The translations under genes were made by a program, and so were the position numbers. Source: Castor canadensis (taxonomy: Eukaryota > Chordata > Mammalia > Rodentia > Castoridae). From it: DNA of 64,000 bases. Each line of letters starts with the position of its first letter. The stretch's first letter is position 1. Positions 11,273 through 22,942 of the stretch are shown piece after piece. A model generated the notes under the pieces. It was not told the DNA's origin, did no database searches, and saw only the letters and a program-made list of their open reading frames with translations. The DNA lies in contig NC_133403.1 of the NCBI RefSeq assembly GCF_047511655.1, positions 13,947,014-14,011,013 on the forward strand, given 5' to 3'.

Positions 11273-13399
11273 ACCTAAAACAGGCAAAACTGACGCAGGA
11301 AGAAATTAAATCCGAGCAAGCTTTGAAGAGTGAGCTGAAAACTACCTAGCAACAGGAGGAACTTCTGGGCCATGGGTAGCTCTATCTTGTGAGGAGTCTG
11401 GGTAAAGGTGGGTGCACCTGAGCACTTCATTGCATGGCAACCTCACCTCAAATGAAATCAACCCACCAACCCTAAGGAGAGGTTTGTTTTCACAAGACAT
11501 TCTCGTATCAGCAGCTTAGCCACTATGCCTCTCTTCCCTCTGGACTCAAGAGCAGCTATGTTCAGTGGGCACTGCCATAAGCCCTGCCACCCAAATGCCC
11601 TGCGCTGCCCTCCTTTCATCATCACATAGTTCAGCTAAGCCTCCACCTCAGCACCCACCCCACTTGTCACCTCTCCACAAGGGAAGACGTCCTGAGATGG
11701 CTCATCTGCAGCAGTAGGCATGGACACCCCCTCCTGATGGTGGTTTCTTGCCCACCTGATGACATTCAACTTCCATTTGACAACTGGCACATGGGAAACA
11801 ACATCTCACATGAGCAGAACAGCCATAAATGGTACAGGTCCCTGTCCCTCCAGGCTTCTCCCTGGCTGTGTGGGTTTTGGTGTATCTCCAGGGGCAGTAA
11901 AAGCCCCAGCCCAGAACATCCTTTAGGACCCCACTTCCCTATACTCCCAAGATCCCTGTATCCACCCCATACATACCATCTGAATGGTCAATGACAATGA
12001 CAGATGACACACCTTTCCACTTTCACCTCACTGCTTCTTAGCCCTCAGAATGACATTCCATCGGAAACCCACCCACCCATGATCCCATGGGGATAGCAGG
12101 CTGGATCAGGCTACCTCAAGGCTTCTCTTTCCAACACCACACAATAGGCAGGAAAACATGCTACACCAGTACCTTTCTAAGGCTGAGAGAGGTTTTAAGA
12201 TGCTTAAGCAGGAAATGAAGAACTATATGCCTTTTGATGCTACTGCCCCAATCTGGCTTGAACACACCCATACATTTCGCCCAAAGCCTTGGCTTCTGAG
12301 GCCACACACTCAGCACTGCTCTAGTTCTTGGGCTTTCCTCTGGACACCAAACTGGCAGCCCTGCCTTTGGGACAAAAGCACACCCCAAACCCATCTCCAG
12401 GCCCAGTGAAAACCAAACTCCAGGTGTGGTTTTCGACCACATGATAATCCTCACCCTTCTCCTACTGAATGCCTAATCCCTGCAGGCAAGAATGAGCCCT
12501 CCTTGAGGCATCCAGGGGCACCTGGACTGGAATTCTTCCCGTCTTACATCCAGCCAGGAGGCCCAGTGAAAAGGGTAAAGGCCAGGGAAGGGGAACATCG
12601 TCACTCTGCCCTGCAGATAACTTTCTCATCCTGCCTCTCCACCCTACCCAGCAGCCATTGCTCATGTCCCCAGAAGAGCACATCCTGCAGGAGACCTGGA
12701 GGGCTAAGGAGAAGATCTTGCCTGGCCAAATGGATAGCCTCTGCTACCTTAACCACCATCCCCAGAGTGGCTCATTTCTTGGAATGAATGCCCAGCCAGA
12801 AGAGTGAAACAGGAACCCTCCAGCTGGTTCTGAGATAGTAAAAGTGCCACTGCCAGGTGAGAGGGACAAGTCATAGAAACACCAGGCAAAGATCACCACT
12901 GGGCAGGCACCAGGCAGCTTCTATATCCCAAAGGTTTAAGCACATTTGACTAGTGTCAGAGAGAGCCCCCAAACCTGAATGTGGGGACAACACCACACCT
13001 TCATTACAGTCACCTCATACTCCAGGAATGGTGCCTCCCAAGCCATGGAAGAGAATGCTTAAAAGGGACAAAGCAGCTCAGGATACAGAAGGACCCCAAG
13101 GCTCAGGGCTGGACCCAGCTAAGAGATCAGCCACAAATCCAAGACTCCATTCAACCAGTTCTCTGATATGGAGTCTTCCTCCATGGCCCAGGTAAGATGG
13201 GCCTGCTCACTGGGGGTATGGGGGGAGGGCGGAAAGGGAAACAGCAACTGCACAGGTCTGGTCTCACTAAAGTCTCCCACAGGCCAGTGAGAAGCATTAT
13301 CTTCACTTCCAGTTGCAGATAAGAAAATGTTCTTAGGGGTTAAGCAACTTGCCCACTGCCCACTGAGACAAGAGCAAATAGGTAGCACAGTAAAGACTC
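11273..13399. other. Intronic unique stretch
   Basis: About 2.1 kb without recent SINEs. A MIR-like phrase (TTAAGCAACTTGCCCACTG with GATAAGAAAATG before it) is present at about 13310-13400. Nothing else is assignable; the short frames on both strands look random. Confidence 0.5.
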
Positions 13400-13722
13400 C
13401 AGGCCAGGTACAGAGGCTCACATCTATAATCCCAGCTATTCAGGAGGGAGAGTTTGGGAGGATCAAGGCTCAAGGCAAGCCCAGGCAAAAAGATGGTAAG
13501 ACCCCCCCATCTCAATGGTCCCAGCTACACAGGAGGTCATAGGTAGGAGGATCACTGTGTGAGATTAGGCAGAGCAAAAAATACCAGACTGTACCTGAAA
13601 AATAACTAAAGCAAAAAAGGGCTGGGGGCATGGCTCAAGTACAGAGTGCCTGCCTAGCAAGCAAGAGGCAAACCCCACTACCACTCCACTACCACCTCCC
13701 CACCCCCACCCGCAAAAAAAGG
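13400..13722 (+). mobile_element. Extended composite SINE (B1-like head, partial second head, ID-like tail)
   Basis: The first head starts near 13402. A second partial head (CCCAGCTACACAGGAGGTCA) begins near 13520, ending in AATAACTAAAGCAAAAAAGG before the tail. The same second-head/linker phrase recurs at 22020 and 36700, so this is a subfamily, not a chance nesting. Confidence 0.8.
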
Positions 13723-14802
13723 CTGACTCTGGAGCTGTTGTCTACCTTCGTCACCTCACTTCCAGGGAGGGCCAGGGATGCTGCTCAGCTCACAAAGAGC
13801 CTCAGACTGCCCAGCTGCCCCCTCACTCCCAGCAACCCCTGCCAGTCCACAACAGAGCCTCACCTAGGCTGTGTTCTCCTGAATTGTCAGGGCATAGGCC
13901 CACAACTCCTCTACCAAAACAGACAAGATGAGGTCCTGTCATGTAGCCACTCTGGGGGCCAGGGTCCGCCTGCTGATCCTCTGGAAACACCCGGGCCTCC
14001 TCAATGACCTTCTGCCCTGCCCCTCTAGGCATGAACTGGTAGCGGGTGGGGCTCACTGATCTAAGCAAGCCCAGCCATGTAATCCAGCCAGGACCTGGAT
14101 GCTGGCCAGTGCTCCTGGCTCTCCTCCCAGACCAGCCTCCTGGAAAGCAACAAGCTCAGCGAATGCCAGGAGCCCAACCCTCCCTCTGCTGCAGCTTCAA
14201 TGAAATAAACACTTGGGTTCCACTAAGTGCACTAGTGATGCAGTCAGTGATGGAAACCCAGGCTGGCCTCCTCCTCTATCCTACCCCAGCCCAACAGTTT
14301 CCCCAAGGCCCTCCTGAAATGCCTTCAGGCCCTACTAGGGACTTCTTGCCAGGCACTGTACTGAGTCCTGCCTGGCTTCCCAACCACCACCTACCTATAC
14401 GTACTGCTCCTTCCAGAAGAGAGGAAGTTCCTGGGTAAGGAGAGGCTGAAAGGGCTCAAGGATGCTTCAAGGATGGCTGGGAGTGAGGTACTACACCCTG
14501 GGCTCCCAAATCTTGCTTACCCCAAAGGCACGACCTCATCCCCTCCTCCTAACACGCCTAGAGGATTGGGGTCAGGATCTTGGATATGACCCAGGAAAGC
14601 ACCAGGCCTGGTCAGATCTGGCTGAGCGTTTGGGACAGACAGGCTGTGCTCACTGCTGGGGAGGGGCAGATGAGTGCTGCTTGAAGAAGCAGAATAATAA
14701 TTTAAGACTGTGATAAGTATTACAAAATCAGACTTACCTCAAACTCTGTCCCCACACTGCCCTACCCTTGGAAGGGCCTGAGTTGTAGGTAAAAGACTCA
14801 CT
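13723..14802. other. Intronic unique stretch
   Basis: No repeat or gene recognised. Frames present lack any recognisable domain. Confidence 0.4.
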
Positions 14803-14980
14803 GGAGCAGGGCACTGGTAACTCACACCTATAATCCTAGCTACTCAGGAGGCAGAGATCAGGAGGATCACATCTTGAGAAAACCCATCACAATCACAAAA
14901 CAGGAAGTGGCTCAAGTGGTAGAGCACCTCTTAGCAAGTGAGGCCCTGAGTTCAAACCCCGATACCAAAAAAAAAAAACA
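14803..14980 (+). mobile_element. Dimeric SINE, internally shortened
   Basis: The head block ATCCTAGCTACTCAGGAGGC is followed after a deletion by AAAACCCATCACAATCAC and a tail with GGTAGAGCACC and GAGTTCAAACCCCGATACC. Confidence 0.85.
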
Positions 14981-15154
14981 TACAAAAACGACTCACTGGA
15001 AGCAGCAGAGCAGGAGCTTTGGGGACTTCTCTCAGGCAAGGAGAAAGTGGAAATTCAGAAAGCAAAACAGTTGGGGGTATGATTCCAATAAGTCTCCACA
15101 GCCCCAGTCCCCACTCTTCTTGCTTGTAGTGTAATTCAAGAACTACCATCATTA

Positions 15155-15275
15155 TCACTGCAGACTCTGCAGAAATGCAGATGCTCAGGTCTCGCTCCAG
15201 ACCTACCAGCCAGAGCCTGTATCTTAACTTCTAGAACTCCAACACATTCAGGTCTGAGAAGCAGTGGCTGGGGCA
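15155..15275 (+). mobile_element. MER5A-like hAT remnant
   Basis: GCAGATGCTCAGGTCTCGCT, CCAGACCTAC, GTATCTTAACTTCTAGAACT and AGAAGCAGTGG occur in the order of the MER5A right half. Diverged, called from memory of the consensus. Confidence 0.5.
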
Positions 15276-15540
15276 TGAGTTTTCTACTGCTTTCTATTGA
15301 CTGCAAGCAGTAAGTGCTCATCAAATGGAAGAAGAAAGCTCCAAACAGAAAGACATAATTTCCATATCAACAAGCCCAGCAGGTGGTGACTATAAATGGT
15401 GGACTGGAACATGAGACAGTGAAGCACTTTGGGCACCTTCCAGCCAGGACTGTGGCCAAGTTGGGCGGATGGGGAGGGGAAGGTCTGGGTGACCAACCCT
15501 GGTCAGATAAGAGGCATGGGTGACAAGCAGAGAAGCGGCT

Positions 15541-15624
15541 CTGCAGACTGAGGGTACAGCTCAGTAGTAGAGCTGCTTACCTAGCATGCACAAGGTCCTG
15601 GGTTCAATCCCCAGCACAGAAAAG
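15541..15624 (+). mobile_element. ID SINE
   Basis: Has GGGTACAGCTCAGTAGTAGA, CTAGCATGCACAAGG and GGGTTCAATCCCCAGCAC, the classic rodent ID layout with Ala-tRNA-like boxes. Confidence 0.9.
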
Positions 15625-15729
15625 TGGGGTGCGGATAGCTTTGTAAGGAAGGGAGGAAGGAAAAACAGGAAAAGTACAGCAGTGAATAGGTGGACATTCT
15701 GCAGGCAAGGAGTTAAAAGGGCACCTGGG

Positions 15730-15875
15730 CTGCCCAGCTGGAAAGGACTATCATTATCATCTCACCTGCCTGGGGACATCCTTAAAACAAGATAACTGAG
15801 CCCCAGAAGGAGGCACATGTCACAGCTGAGTCATGAAACTACAGCCGCCTAGCCCAAGGCTCTAAAAGACAGACT
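15730..15875 (+). mobile_element. MIR-like remnant
   Basis: AAAACAAGATAACTGAGCCC, CAGAAGGAGGCACATGTCAC and AGCTGAGTCATGAAACT follow the MIR order loosely. Confidence 0.4.
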
Positions 15876-16504
15876 TTCCAACTTCCCAATTTCAAAATCA
15901 ACCCTGGTAGCTGACAATTTCTTATGCCAAATAGGGGCTCTACAGAAAGGAAACCTCTATAGCCTTCCATCACTATTAATTCATACAAAAAAAAAAAAAA
16001 ACCACAAAAAACAAACAAAACTTTTCAATGACCAAAAGGCAGGAAGAACCACTTTTCAATGCAGAGGAGTCCTCCCAAGAATGGGTGGCTGACAGCCCTT
16101 CCCACAGGTAAAAGCTGAGGCAAACTGGCATTCAGAAAACACTGTCCTGTTTAAGATCACAGTGTGACCTCTGGTTGGGACAGACTGAGATGACATGATG
16201 AACGGGAATCAGCAAAAACAGAGACATGAAAATTCCATACCAGACAGTAAGGATGGGTTTTAATTAGCTGAACAAAGACTAAAAGAACATTTCTCAAGGA
16301 TAAAAGAAAGAAAGGGATACAGTAAATTTGCCTAATTTTGAGCTTTATTACACATGGTTGTGATCAAAGGCTTTAAAAAAATCAAAATAACCAAAATATT
16401 TTCAAAAAAAATTTTAATTACCACACATACATGCAGTCCTGCATTATTGTTAGCTGTGTTTAAAATGTGTTTAGTGTTTAACTGCCCTTAATTCTGTGAA
16501 AATA

Positions 16505-16720
16505 TGCCTCCCAACAGCAAGTACCCAAAAACCAAAGTAAAAGTTATGGTAATCCTCCCAAGCCAAAAGAAAAGCATGTAATTAAGTGATAAAGTAAAAA
16601 TGTTCAATTTGTTGAAAGGCAGCAGGTCTGTAGCAGAAGTTGGTAGCATCGTGGGAAACTGTATCAAGCACCCACAGTACGGTACTCAACATTCAGAGCA
16701 TGCACAATTTTTCCCCAAGG
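16505..16720 (+). mobile_element. Possible Tigger/pogo-type transposase N-terminus remnant
   Basis: One frame reads KVKMFNLLKGSRSVAEVG, preceded by KKSM, a stop codon and LSD, and followed by SIVGNCIKH. This resembles the CENP-B/pogo-type helix-turn-helix found at the start of Tigger transposases. The stop codon shows it is dead. The flanking AT-rich DNA (about 16240-16500) could belong to the same element, but I cannot place terminal repeats. Confidence 0.5.
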
Positions 16721-16786
16721 ACACTCTCCTCGGAACAACACACCCATCTATACCAAGGGTCTATTGCATTTTAAATTAAGACCAGG

Positions 16787-16897
16787 AGCTGGGGATGTAG
16801 AACAGTGGCCTAGAATGTATAAGGCCCTGGGTTCAATCCCCAGCAAAGCTAAATTAATAAGTTAATTAACTAAAAAAAAAAAAAAAAAAAAAAAAAA
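16787..16897 (+). mobile_element. ID SINE with long poly(A)
   Basis: GAGCTGGGGATGTAGAACAG through GGGTTCAATCCCCAGCAAAG, followed by an AT-rich stretch and about 25 A. Confidence 0.9.
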
Positions 16898-16946
16898 TGA
16901 CCAAGATTGTTCCCAGAAAGAAAAAGAACTTCGAAAACCCAGCAGA

Positions 16947-17080
16947 ACCAGACATAGTGGCACATGTCTGTAATCCTGGCACTCAAGAGACTGAGGCAGG
17001 AGAATTTATAGTTCCAGGCCTAGACAATACAGTAAAGTTGATGCTAGCCTGAGCTACATAATAAGAGCCTGTCTCAAAAA
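16947..17080 (+). mobile_element. B1-like monomer
   Basis: GTAATCCTGGCACTCAAGAG, ACTGAGGCAGGAG and CCTGAGCTACATAATAAGAG are 7SL-derived B1 blocks. No ID-like tail is attached. Confidence 0.85.
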
Positions 17081-17159
17081 GGTCAACAGAAAGAAACAAG
17101 TGAGACTAAATGTTGGCCATACATTAAAGTGAATGCAATCTCATGGACTTTTCTTCCCC

Positions 17160-17274
17160 CCTGTACTTTGAGACAGGGTCTCATTATATAGCCCAGGCTG
17201 ACCTTAAACTCATGATCCTGAATCAGCCTTCCTGGTGCTAGGATTACAGGCATGCATCGCCAAGCTCAGCTAGT
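17160..17274 (-). mobile_element. B1-like monomer
   Basis: Reverse orientation: GAGACAGGGTCTCATTATAT, AGCCCAGGCTGACC and GGTGCTAGGATTACAGGCAT. Confidence 0.85.
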
Positions 17275-17359
17275 CTCACACACTTTAGAAAACCCCAGCT
17301 ATTACCTTCGTAACTGGAAACACACAAACCCTGTGGCCCAGAAACTCATCCATACACCA

Positions 17360-17900
17360 CCAACAGGACTGAGTACTTATGTATGTTCACCAAAACACAC
17401 AGGCAGGCATGCTTATAGCAGCACTGTTCCTCAGAGCCCAGTGCTGGAAACAACTCCTACCTCCATCCATCCACAAAGATGCTGAAGGTGTAAGGAATGA
17501 TGACCCGCAAAGCGAAGAGAACCAAGTATTTAGGTTGAACCATATGAATTTGCTGTGTAGAGGCCCAGAAGAGGAGATTATTAATCTCCTATGCCTTGAC
17601 TTATCTCCAACACAATGTCCCATACTGTTGAGCAAAGCAGCCAGACCCAAAGAAACTACATGGTACAGTTTCATTTATGTAAATTCAAAAGCAGGCAGAA
17701 CTAATCCAGCACTAAAAGTGCTGGGGAGGGGCTGAGCATCAAGAGTGGCTAAAATGATACTCTGTTTATCATTCTGGATGCCCATTACACAACTGTGTTT
17801 TCCTGTAACAAATTTTTGGAACTATGCATACTTTTTCCCTAGATGTACTCCAATTCCATACAAAGCACTTCTGGAGGAGGAACAGAAATCTACTTGGCAA
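17360..17900. other. Old LINE-like or unique intronic stretch
   Basis: GCTTATAGCAGCACTGTTCC, GGAAACAACTCCTACCTCCA and GTACAGTTTCATTTATGTAA resemble 3' regions of old L1 elements, but similarity is weak. No gene recognised. Confidence 0.35.
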
Positions 17901-18077
17901 TGGTTAGCAAGTACACTGATCCAGTGATCTCTCTTCAACCTCCAACTAATAACAAGCACAGCACAGAAAATAGAACACTAGCAGGACAGCTGAAAAAATG
18001 GCAAAGTCCAGGGTGGAGTGTCTGTCCTGAAGAGGAAACTCACAGGAAAATTAAAGACCACTTGAAAATGCAGGGGG

Positions 18078-18520
18078 ATTTTTGTTGTATTTCTGGTGGG
18101 GTTTGACCTCTGGGCTTAGTGCTTGCAAAGTAGGTGCTTTACTGCTTGCGACATACCTCCACTCTATTTTGCCCTGGTTATTTTGAAGATGGGGTTTCAC
18201 CAACTCTTTCTTGGGACTGCCCTCGAACTACTATCCTCCCAATATCAGCCTCCCAAGTAGCTAAGATTACAGGAATGTTTTGTGGTTTCTTGGTTTTTTT
18301 TGTTTTTTTTTTTTTTGGTGGTACTGGGGTTTGAACTCAAGTCTCAGGATTGCTAGGCAGGCACTGTACCATTTGAGACACACACCCCCAGCCCTTTTGG
18401 GCTTTACTTTTCAGGCAGGGTCTGATGTTTTTACCTGGGTGGGCCTCACACCTCAATCCTCCTACCTACAGCCCCCCACATAACTGGGCTCACAGGTCCT
18501 CACACCACCATGCTCAGTAT
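18078..18520 (-). mobile_element. Two adjacent diverged dimeric SINEs
   Basis: Both are in reverse orientation: the first at about 18078-18280 (GATTACAGGAATG end), the second at about 18300-18520 (GGTGGTACTGGGGTTTGAAC start). A T-rich joint separates them. Confidence 0.8.
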
Positions 18521-18649
18521 ATTGATATCCCAGTTGGCCTCAAACCTTGATCCAATCTCTGCTTCCTGAACAGCTGGGTTAGATGTAAGCCACTGCACCA
18601 ACACTTGAAAATCTTATTAGGAAGAAAGTCAGGTCTGCCATCTAAAGAC

Positions 18650-18915
18650 GAATACAGGAGAGGGAGAAAGGAGAGGAAACTGAGGGGTAAAGAAGGAAGT
18701 ATGTTACATTACACATATGAAGACAGCGCAGTAAAACCCACCAAACACTGAGACCACAGGGTGGGGTGGGGAGGAAGAGTGGGAATATAGTGGAGGGAGT
18801 GAATCTGTTCAAAATATACTGTATGTATGTATGGAATCATCACAATGAAATCCCCTTGTAATGTTAATGTATGATAAATCAAAAATTAAATTTAAAAGAT
18901 TTTTTAAAAGATGAA
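18650..18915 (+). mobile_element. L1 3' UTR fragment
   Basis: AGTGGAGGGAGTGAATC, AAAATATACTGTATGTATG, GGAATCATCACAATGAAATC and CCCCTTGTAATGTTAATG resemble the 3' end of a rodent L1 family, followed by an A-rich end. The left border is uncertain. Confidence 0.55.
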
Positions 18916-19262
18916 AACAATCCAGCAGTATTTTTTTAATAGTGTTAAGGTCTAAGTGACACTTCCAAGTAACGGTGTGTTGGGAGGTCTCAAATCCTGA
19001 ACTGCAAGCCCAGGAGAGAACAGGAAATTCAAAGCTAAGCAGGAAAGATTCAAACAGGACACCAAAGAATGCCCAGCAAGAGCCTCAAGCAGGTCCTGTG
19101 GCAGTCGGCTGGGTGTATCAAAGGGAGGAAGCTAAAAAGAAAATGGGCAAGGCCCTCAGGAATTTGGAGTCAAAAGGAATCTGCTGGGAAGAAAGAAGCA
19201 CCCCCTCTCTTGCTCTTGCATAGGTAATCAATGTGTCGTCGTGTCCCATCCGTCGTCCCCAT

Positions 19263-19285
19263 CCCCCCCCCCCCCCCCCCCCCCC
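19263..19285. repeat. Homopolymeric C tract (about 23 C)
   Basis: Uninterrupted C run; length is likely polymorphic and prone to sequencing error. Confidence 0.95.
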
Positions 19286-19351
19286 GCACAAAGTTCCTAG
19301 TGCTTCAAACAAATGGTTCAGGAGCTAAAGCCAAAAATCAGGGATCAGGAT

Positions 19352-19445
19352 TTTTTTTTGGTTGCTTTTCTTCAAACAAGTAGCTCAAGCCGGCCTTAGG
19401 ATCTTCCTTCCTCAGCCTCCTGAATGCTGGAATTAAGCATGCAAC
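19352..19445 (-). mobile_element. Degenerate B1-like fragment
   Basis: CTCAAGCCGGCCTTAGGATC and TCAGCCTCCTGAATGCTGGA are a reversed B1 centre. Confidence 0.6.
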
Positions 19446-19989
19446 AAGTTTTTTTTTTTTACTCCAAATGGGGGGGCGGGGATCAATCTAGAGGCATTGG
19501 GAGTTTTATAAAGTAATTTTTAAAATAAAATTAAGGAACTACTGTGGAAAATACTACAATCTGTGGCCCTAGGCCAGAAAAGCCTCCAGGTGAGGCAATT
19601 TACAGAGAAGAGGTCTCACTTGTCCAGCAGGTAACTTGAAAGAGTAACAAAGAAGCTGAAAGCTCAGTAAGGCAATCAGGCAGAGAGATCCACTTCACTT
19701 GGGAGAAAAGTGCTCACAGTTTCACTGTACTTTTAAAATTGAGCCTCAGTGGTCCTGGAAGGTTGTTCAGCATTAAGGAGCCAGGGCTGAGAGATAAAAA
19801 ATGAAGTGAACAAGCAATTTTCTGCCTATAGGAGCATAGCTCTAAGATGAAAAGTGGCCTTTTAGGAAGAAGGAAAAACAAAAACTCTGAAAATCACTCA
19901 AAGGATTTCTGCTAGTTGTATACATAGTGATATGTGGAACAGCACCACCTGACAGCAGAGACAGAGCCACTATAAATGAAAATATAAAA

Positions 19990-20072
19990 GTTCAGACCAC
20001 ACAGCTCAATGGCAGACGGCTTGCCTAGCATGCACAAAACCCTGGGTTCTACGCCCAGCCCCAAGAAGAAAA
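19990..20072 (+). mobile_element. ID SINE
   Basis: ACACAGCTCAATGGCAGACG, CTTGCCTAGCATGCACAAAA and CCTGGGTTCTACGCCCAGCC. Confidence 0.85.
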
Positions 20073-20699
20073 GTACAACCCAAGTCTAGAACATGACTCC
20101 CTTGTGAAGCCCCTCTGACCAAGCCCTTGCCAAGTCCTGCCCTTTCTGATTCAGAGGCCAGTTACCTATCTCAAATATCCATTATATCACTCCCCGACTT
20201 AAAGCTTTCAAGGGATTCCTAATGCATGGGATAGTCTATCTTCAACCTGGCACACAGAACTCTTTCTTAGATGAGTGCCAACCCCACACCTCACCACTTC
20301 CACAATCTGAGATGCCCACAGGCTGTACCCTCCACCGAGATGACCTGCATGACCTTTCTCACTCAGTCTCTCCCTCTTGGAAACTAAGTCCTAACTTTCT
20401 TACTCTTCCTCACCTAGTATCAGCACTAGCTACTAAGATTCTTCTATCTGTGCACCTCCTCTCCTGCCCACACCAGCCCCACCAACCAGCATCAGAAGTC
20501 AAGGACCCGGTGTCTCAACCAGCCACAGCAGCAGCCATGGACATGCAGCAGGTGCTCAGAAGCATTTGTTAGGTGAGCAAATGCCACATAGGAAGGACGA
20601 AGGCTGAAAAGAAAACAGGTGAAATAATAATGAAAGTTAAGGTAGCACAGTATCTATACTCCCTTGCCACCATTCCAAAACCATGTTGTTTACATTCTT
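20073..20699. other. Intronic unique stretch
   Basis: No gene or recent repeat recognised in about 630 bp. Confidence 0.4.
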
Positions 20700-20830
20700 T
20701 TCTTGTTGTTTTGGGGATTTTCTGGTTTATTTGTCTGAGGCTGAATCTTCCTATGTAGCCCAGGCTGGCCTTGACTGGAGAACCTCCTGCCTCAGCCTCT
20801 CCGGTACTAGTATGCACTTTACCTGGTGCA
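20700..20830 (-). mobile_element. B1-like monomer
   Basis: Reverse orientation: TATGTAGCCCAGGCTGGCC and CTGCCTCAGCCTCTCCGGTA. Confidence 0.8.
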
Positions 20831-20972
20831 TTCTTAAAAATTCTCAGATTTTTAAAAAAACTACTCAGGCCTTACAAAGAGTTTTTGCTTATATGGCTTC
20901 TATGTTACTGTATTTGAAGTTACTATGATTTATATTACTGTTCTAGTTACTATATTAGGAAGATTGATAATT

Positions 20973-21210
20973 TAAACTGGGTATTGTGGCTCATGGCTAT
21001 AATCCCAGCACTTGGGAGGCTGAGGCAAGAGGATCATGAGTTTGAGGCGACCTAAGATACATGTCAAGTTCTAAGCCAGCTATATAGTATAACCGTATCT
21101 AAAAAACTAAAGAAAGAGCTGGTGGAATGGCTCAAGTGGTAGAGTACCTGCCTAGCAAGCACAAGCATGAGGCCCTTAGTTAAACCCCAGTACCACAAAA
21201 AAAAAAATTT
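20973..21210 (+). mobile_element. Dimeric SINE
   Basis: The head carries a more B1-like ATCCCAGCACTTGGGAGGCT block. The tail starts at GAGCTGGTGGAATGGCTCAA and ends in CCCCAGTACCAC plus poly(A). Confidence 0.9.
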
Positions 21211-21251
21211 GATAATTTAAAGAAATTACTTCACTTAAAATAACAATAAAT

Positions 21252-21335
21252 CAGGCTGGTGGCATGGCATAAGTGATAGAGCGCTTACCTAGCAAGGGCA
21301 AGGCCCTGAGTTCAAACTCCAGTACTGCCAAGAAA
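21252..21335 (+). mobile_element. ID-like SINE monomer
   Basis: GGCTGGTGGCATGGCATAAG to GAGTTCAAACTCCAGTACTG. Confidence 0.85.
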
Positions 21336-21714
21336 AATAATAAATTTATTTCATGTCAGCATAAACACATTTATATGAAAATAAACACTATTCCAAAAGA
21401 AATAACTTAGTGAAAAGAGTAGAACTCTTTAGTTTTTGTAAATCTCTTTAGTTCCTGGCTTTGTAGAAGAGAGTGGATCTTCATATCTGCTGGCTAGACA
21501 CAAGTCTATCAGGATATGTGGTTTTACTGAAGTCTATAAAGAAATTTGGCCCACAGAGAAAGAAGGAAGGAGTATCTCAATCTTTTCAGACAATTGTGGC
21601 TGGGTTTCTTCAATATTATACTAAAGCCTAAAGAGTGATAGTTTCTTTTTTAAGCTGATCCAATTTATTGATGATCACAACTAGTGAATTGCAGTGCCCA
21701 TCTAACTGAATTTT

Positions 21715-21800
21715 TCCCCCTCTTACTGGGATTTGAACTCAGGGCTGTGCACTTGCTAGGCAGGCATTCTACCACTTGAGCCATGCCCCCCACCAGGAGT
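21715..21800 (-). mobile_element. ID-like SINE monomer
   Basis: Reverse orientation: TACTGGGATTTGAACTCAGG to CACTTGAGCCATGCCCCCC. Confidence 0.85.
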
Positions 21801-21827
21801 GACAGTTTCTTAAAAGTTTCGGTGTAG

Positions 21828-22115
21828 CCAGGTGAGATGGCTCACGCTGTAATCCTAGCTTCTCAGGAAGCGGAGATTTAGAAGATCGAAATTCAAGGCC
21901 TGCCTGGGCAAAAAATTATTGAGACTGCATCTCAAACAAATGCATGATTGTGGGTCCACTCCAGCTATCCAGGATAGTCCAGGCCAGACCCAAGAAAAAT
22001 GCAAGACCCTATTCCCAAAATAACTAAAGCAAAAAAGGCTGGGGATAGAGTGGTTCAAGTGGTAGAGTGCTTGCTAAACTCTGAGCTCAACCCCTAGTTT
22101 CAATCAATCATTCAA
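21828..22115 (+). mobile_element. Extended composite SINE
   Basis: The head (ATCCTAGCTTCTCAGGAAGC) is followed by a partial second head (CCAGCTATCCAGGATAGTCC), then AATAACTAAAGCAAAAAAGG and an ID-like tail. Same subfamily layout as 13400-13722. Confidence 0.8.
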
Positions 22116-22204
22116 TAAAACTCTGAAACCTTATCAGTGACTAGTTCACATAAAACCCTACCAAGTACTCATATCCACAGAGAGGATTTTTGGTGTGGAT
22201 TTTT

Positions 22205-22387
22205 TTTTCCCCCCCCCAGTGCTGGGGATCAAACCCAGGGCCTCATGTATGCTAGGCAAGAGTTCTGCTAGTGAATCACACTCCCAGCCCCCCATACCAG
22301 AGCTGGCAGAGTGGCTCAAGTTGTAGAGTGCCTACCCTGTGCAAGCATGAGGCCCTGAGTTCAAACCCCAGTACCATCAAAAAAAAG
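22205..22387. mobile_element. Back-to-back ID (minus) and ID-like (plus) SINEs
   Basis: 22205-22292 is a reversed ID (GCTGGGGATCAAACCCAGGG). 22298-22387 is a forward tail-type monomer (GAGCTGGCAGAGTGGCTCAA to CCCCAGTACCATC). Confidence 0.85.
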
Positions 22388-22942
22388 TATAGTAGCAGGC
22401 TCATACTGAAAAATACAAAAATTTAATATTCCCTTGAAAGCTCAAATTTATCACTGACAACAAATATTTTCCTTAAAGGGGCAGAGTCACTTAACTCAGT
22501 TTTAGGAAAATGTCTGACAAATCTTCCAAGTGTTTTTAGGCACACTTTTGTCTGCGAGTATTCTTTCAGGCACAAATGTTCCATGAGAAAAAGTTAGTTT
22601 GACTCAGTTCAAACAAATATGAACTGTTTCTCCTAGAATCAGCATTGCTCTTGAGTGTGTAGCAAAAGAATCCTGTGCTCCCTTCCCACTTCATCACTCC
22701 AAATAACTAAAAACCTGTATACTCAAGGCTGGAGATTTGATACTCAATCACCTGTGCAGCCTCCCCTGAACACAGGTAAGACTGGCTGTTGCAGCAGGAG
22801 CAATGTTCTATGGGCATTAAGTGTCAAGATGCGGCAAAGGCCAGTAACATTAAGGGCAGTGATTTCTAAGTATTATGAAAAGGGTCCCGCAGTCTGTAAA
22901 CAACTCAACTCTTTGAGAATAGCTGACATGCAATAGTCTCAA
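22388..22942. other. Intronic unique stretch
   Basis: About 550 bp with no recognised gene or repeat. Confidence 0.4.

Noticed and set aside
15541-15624. tRNA-like A and B boxes suggesting a tRNA gene (also at other ID copies)
   Set aside because: The layout, A-rich tail and high copy number identify ID SINEs; no cloverleaf with an anticodon stem is supported.
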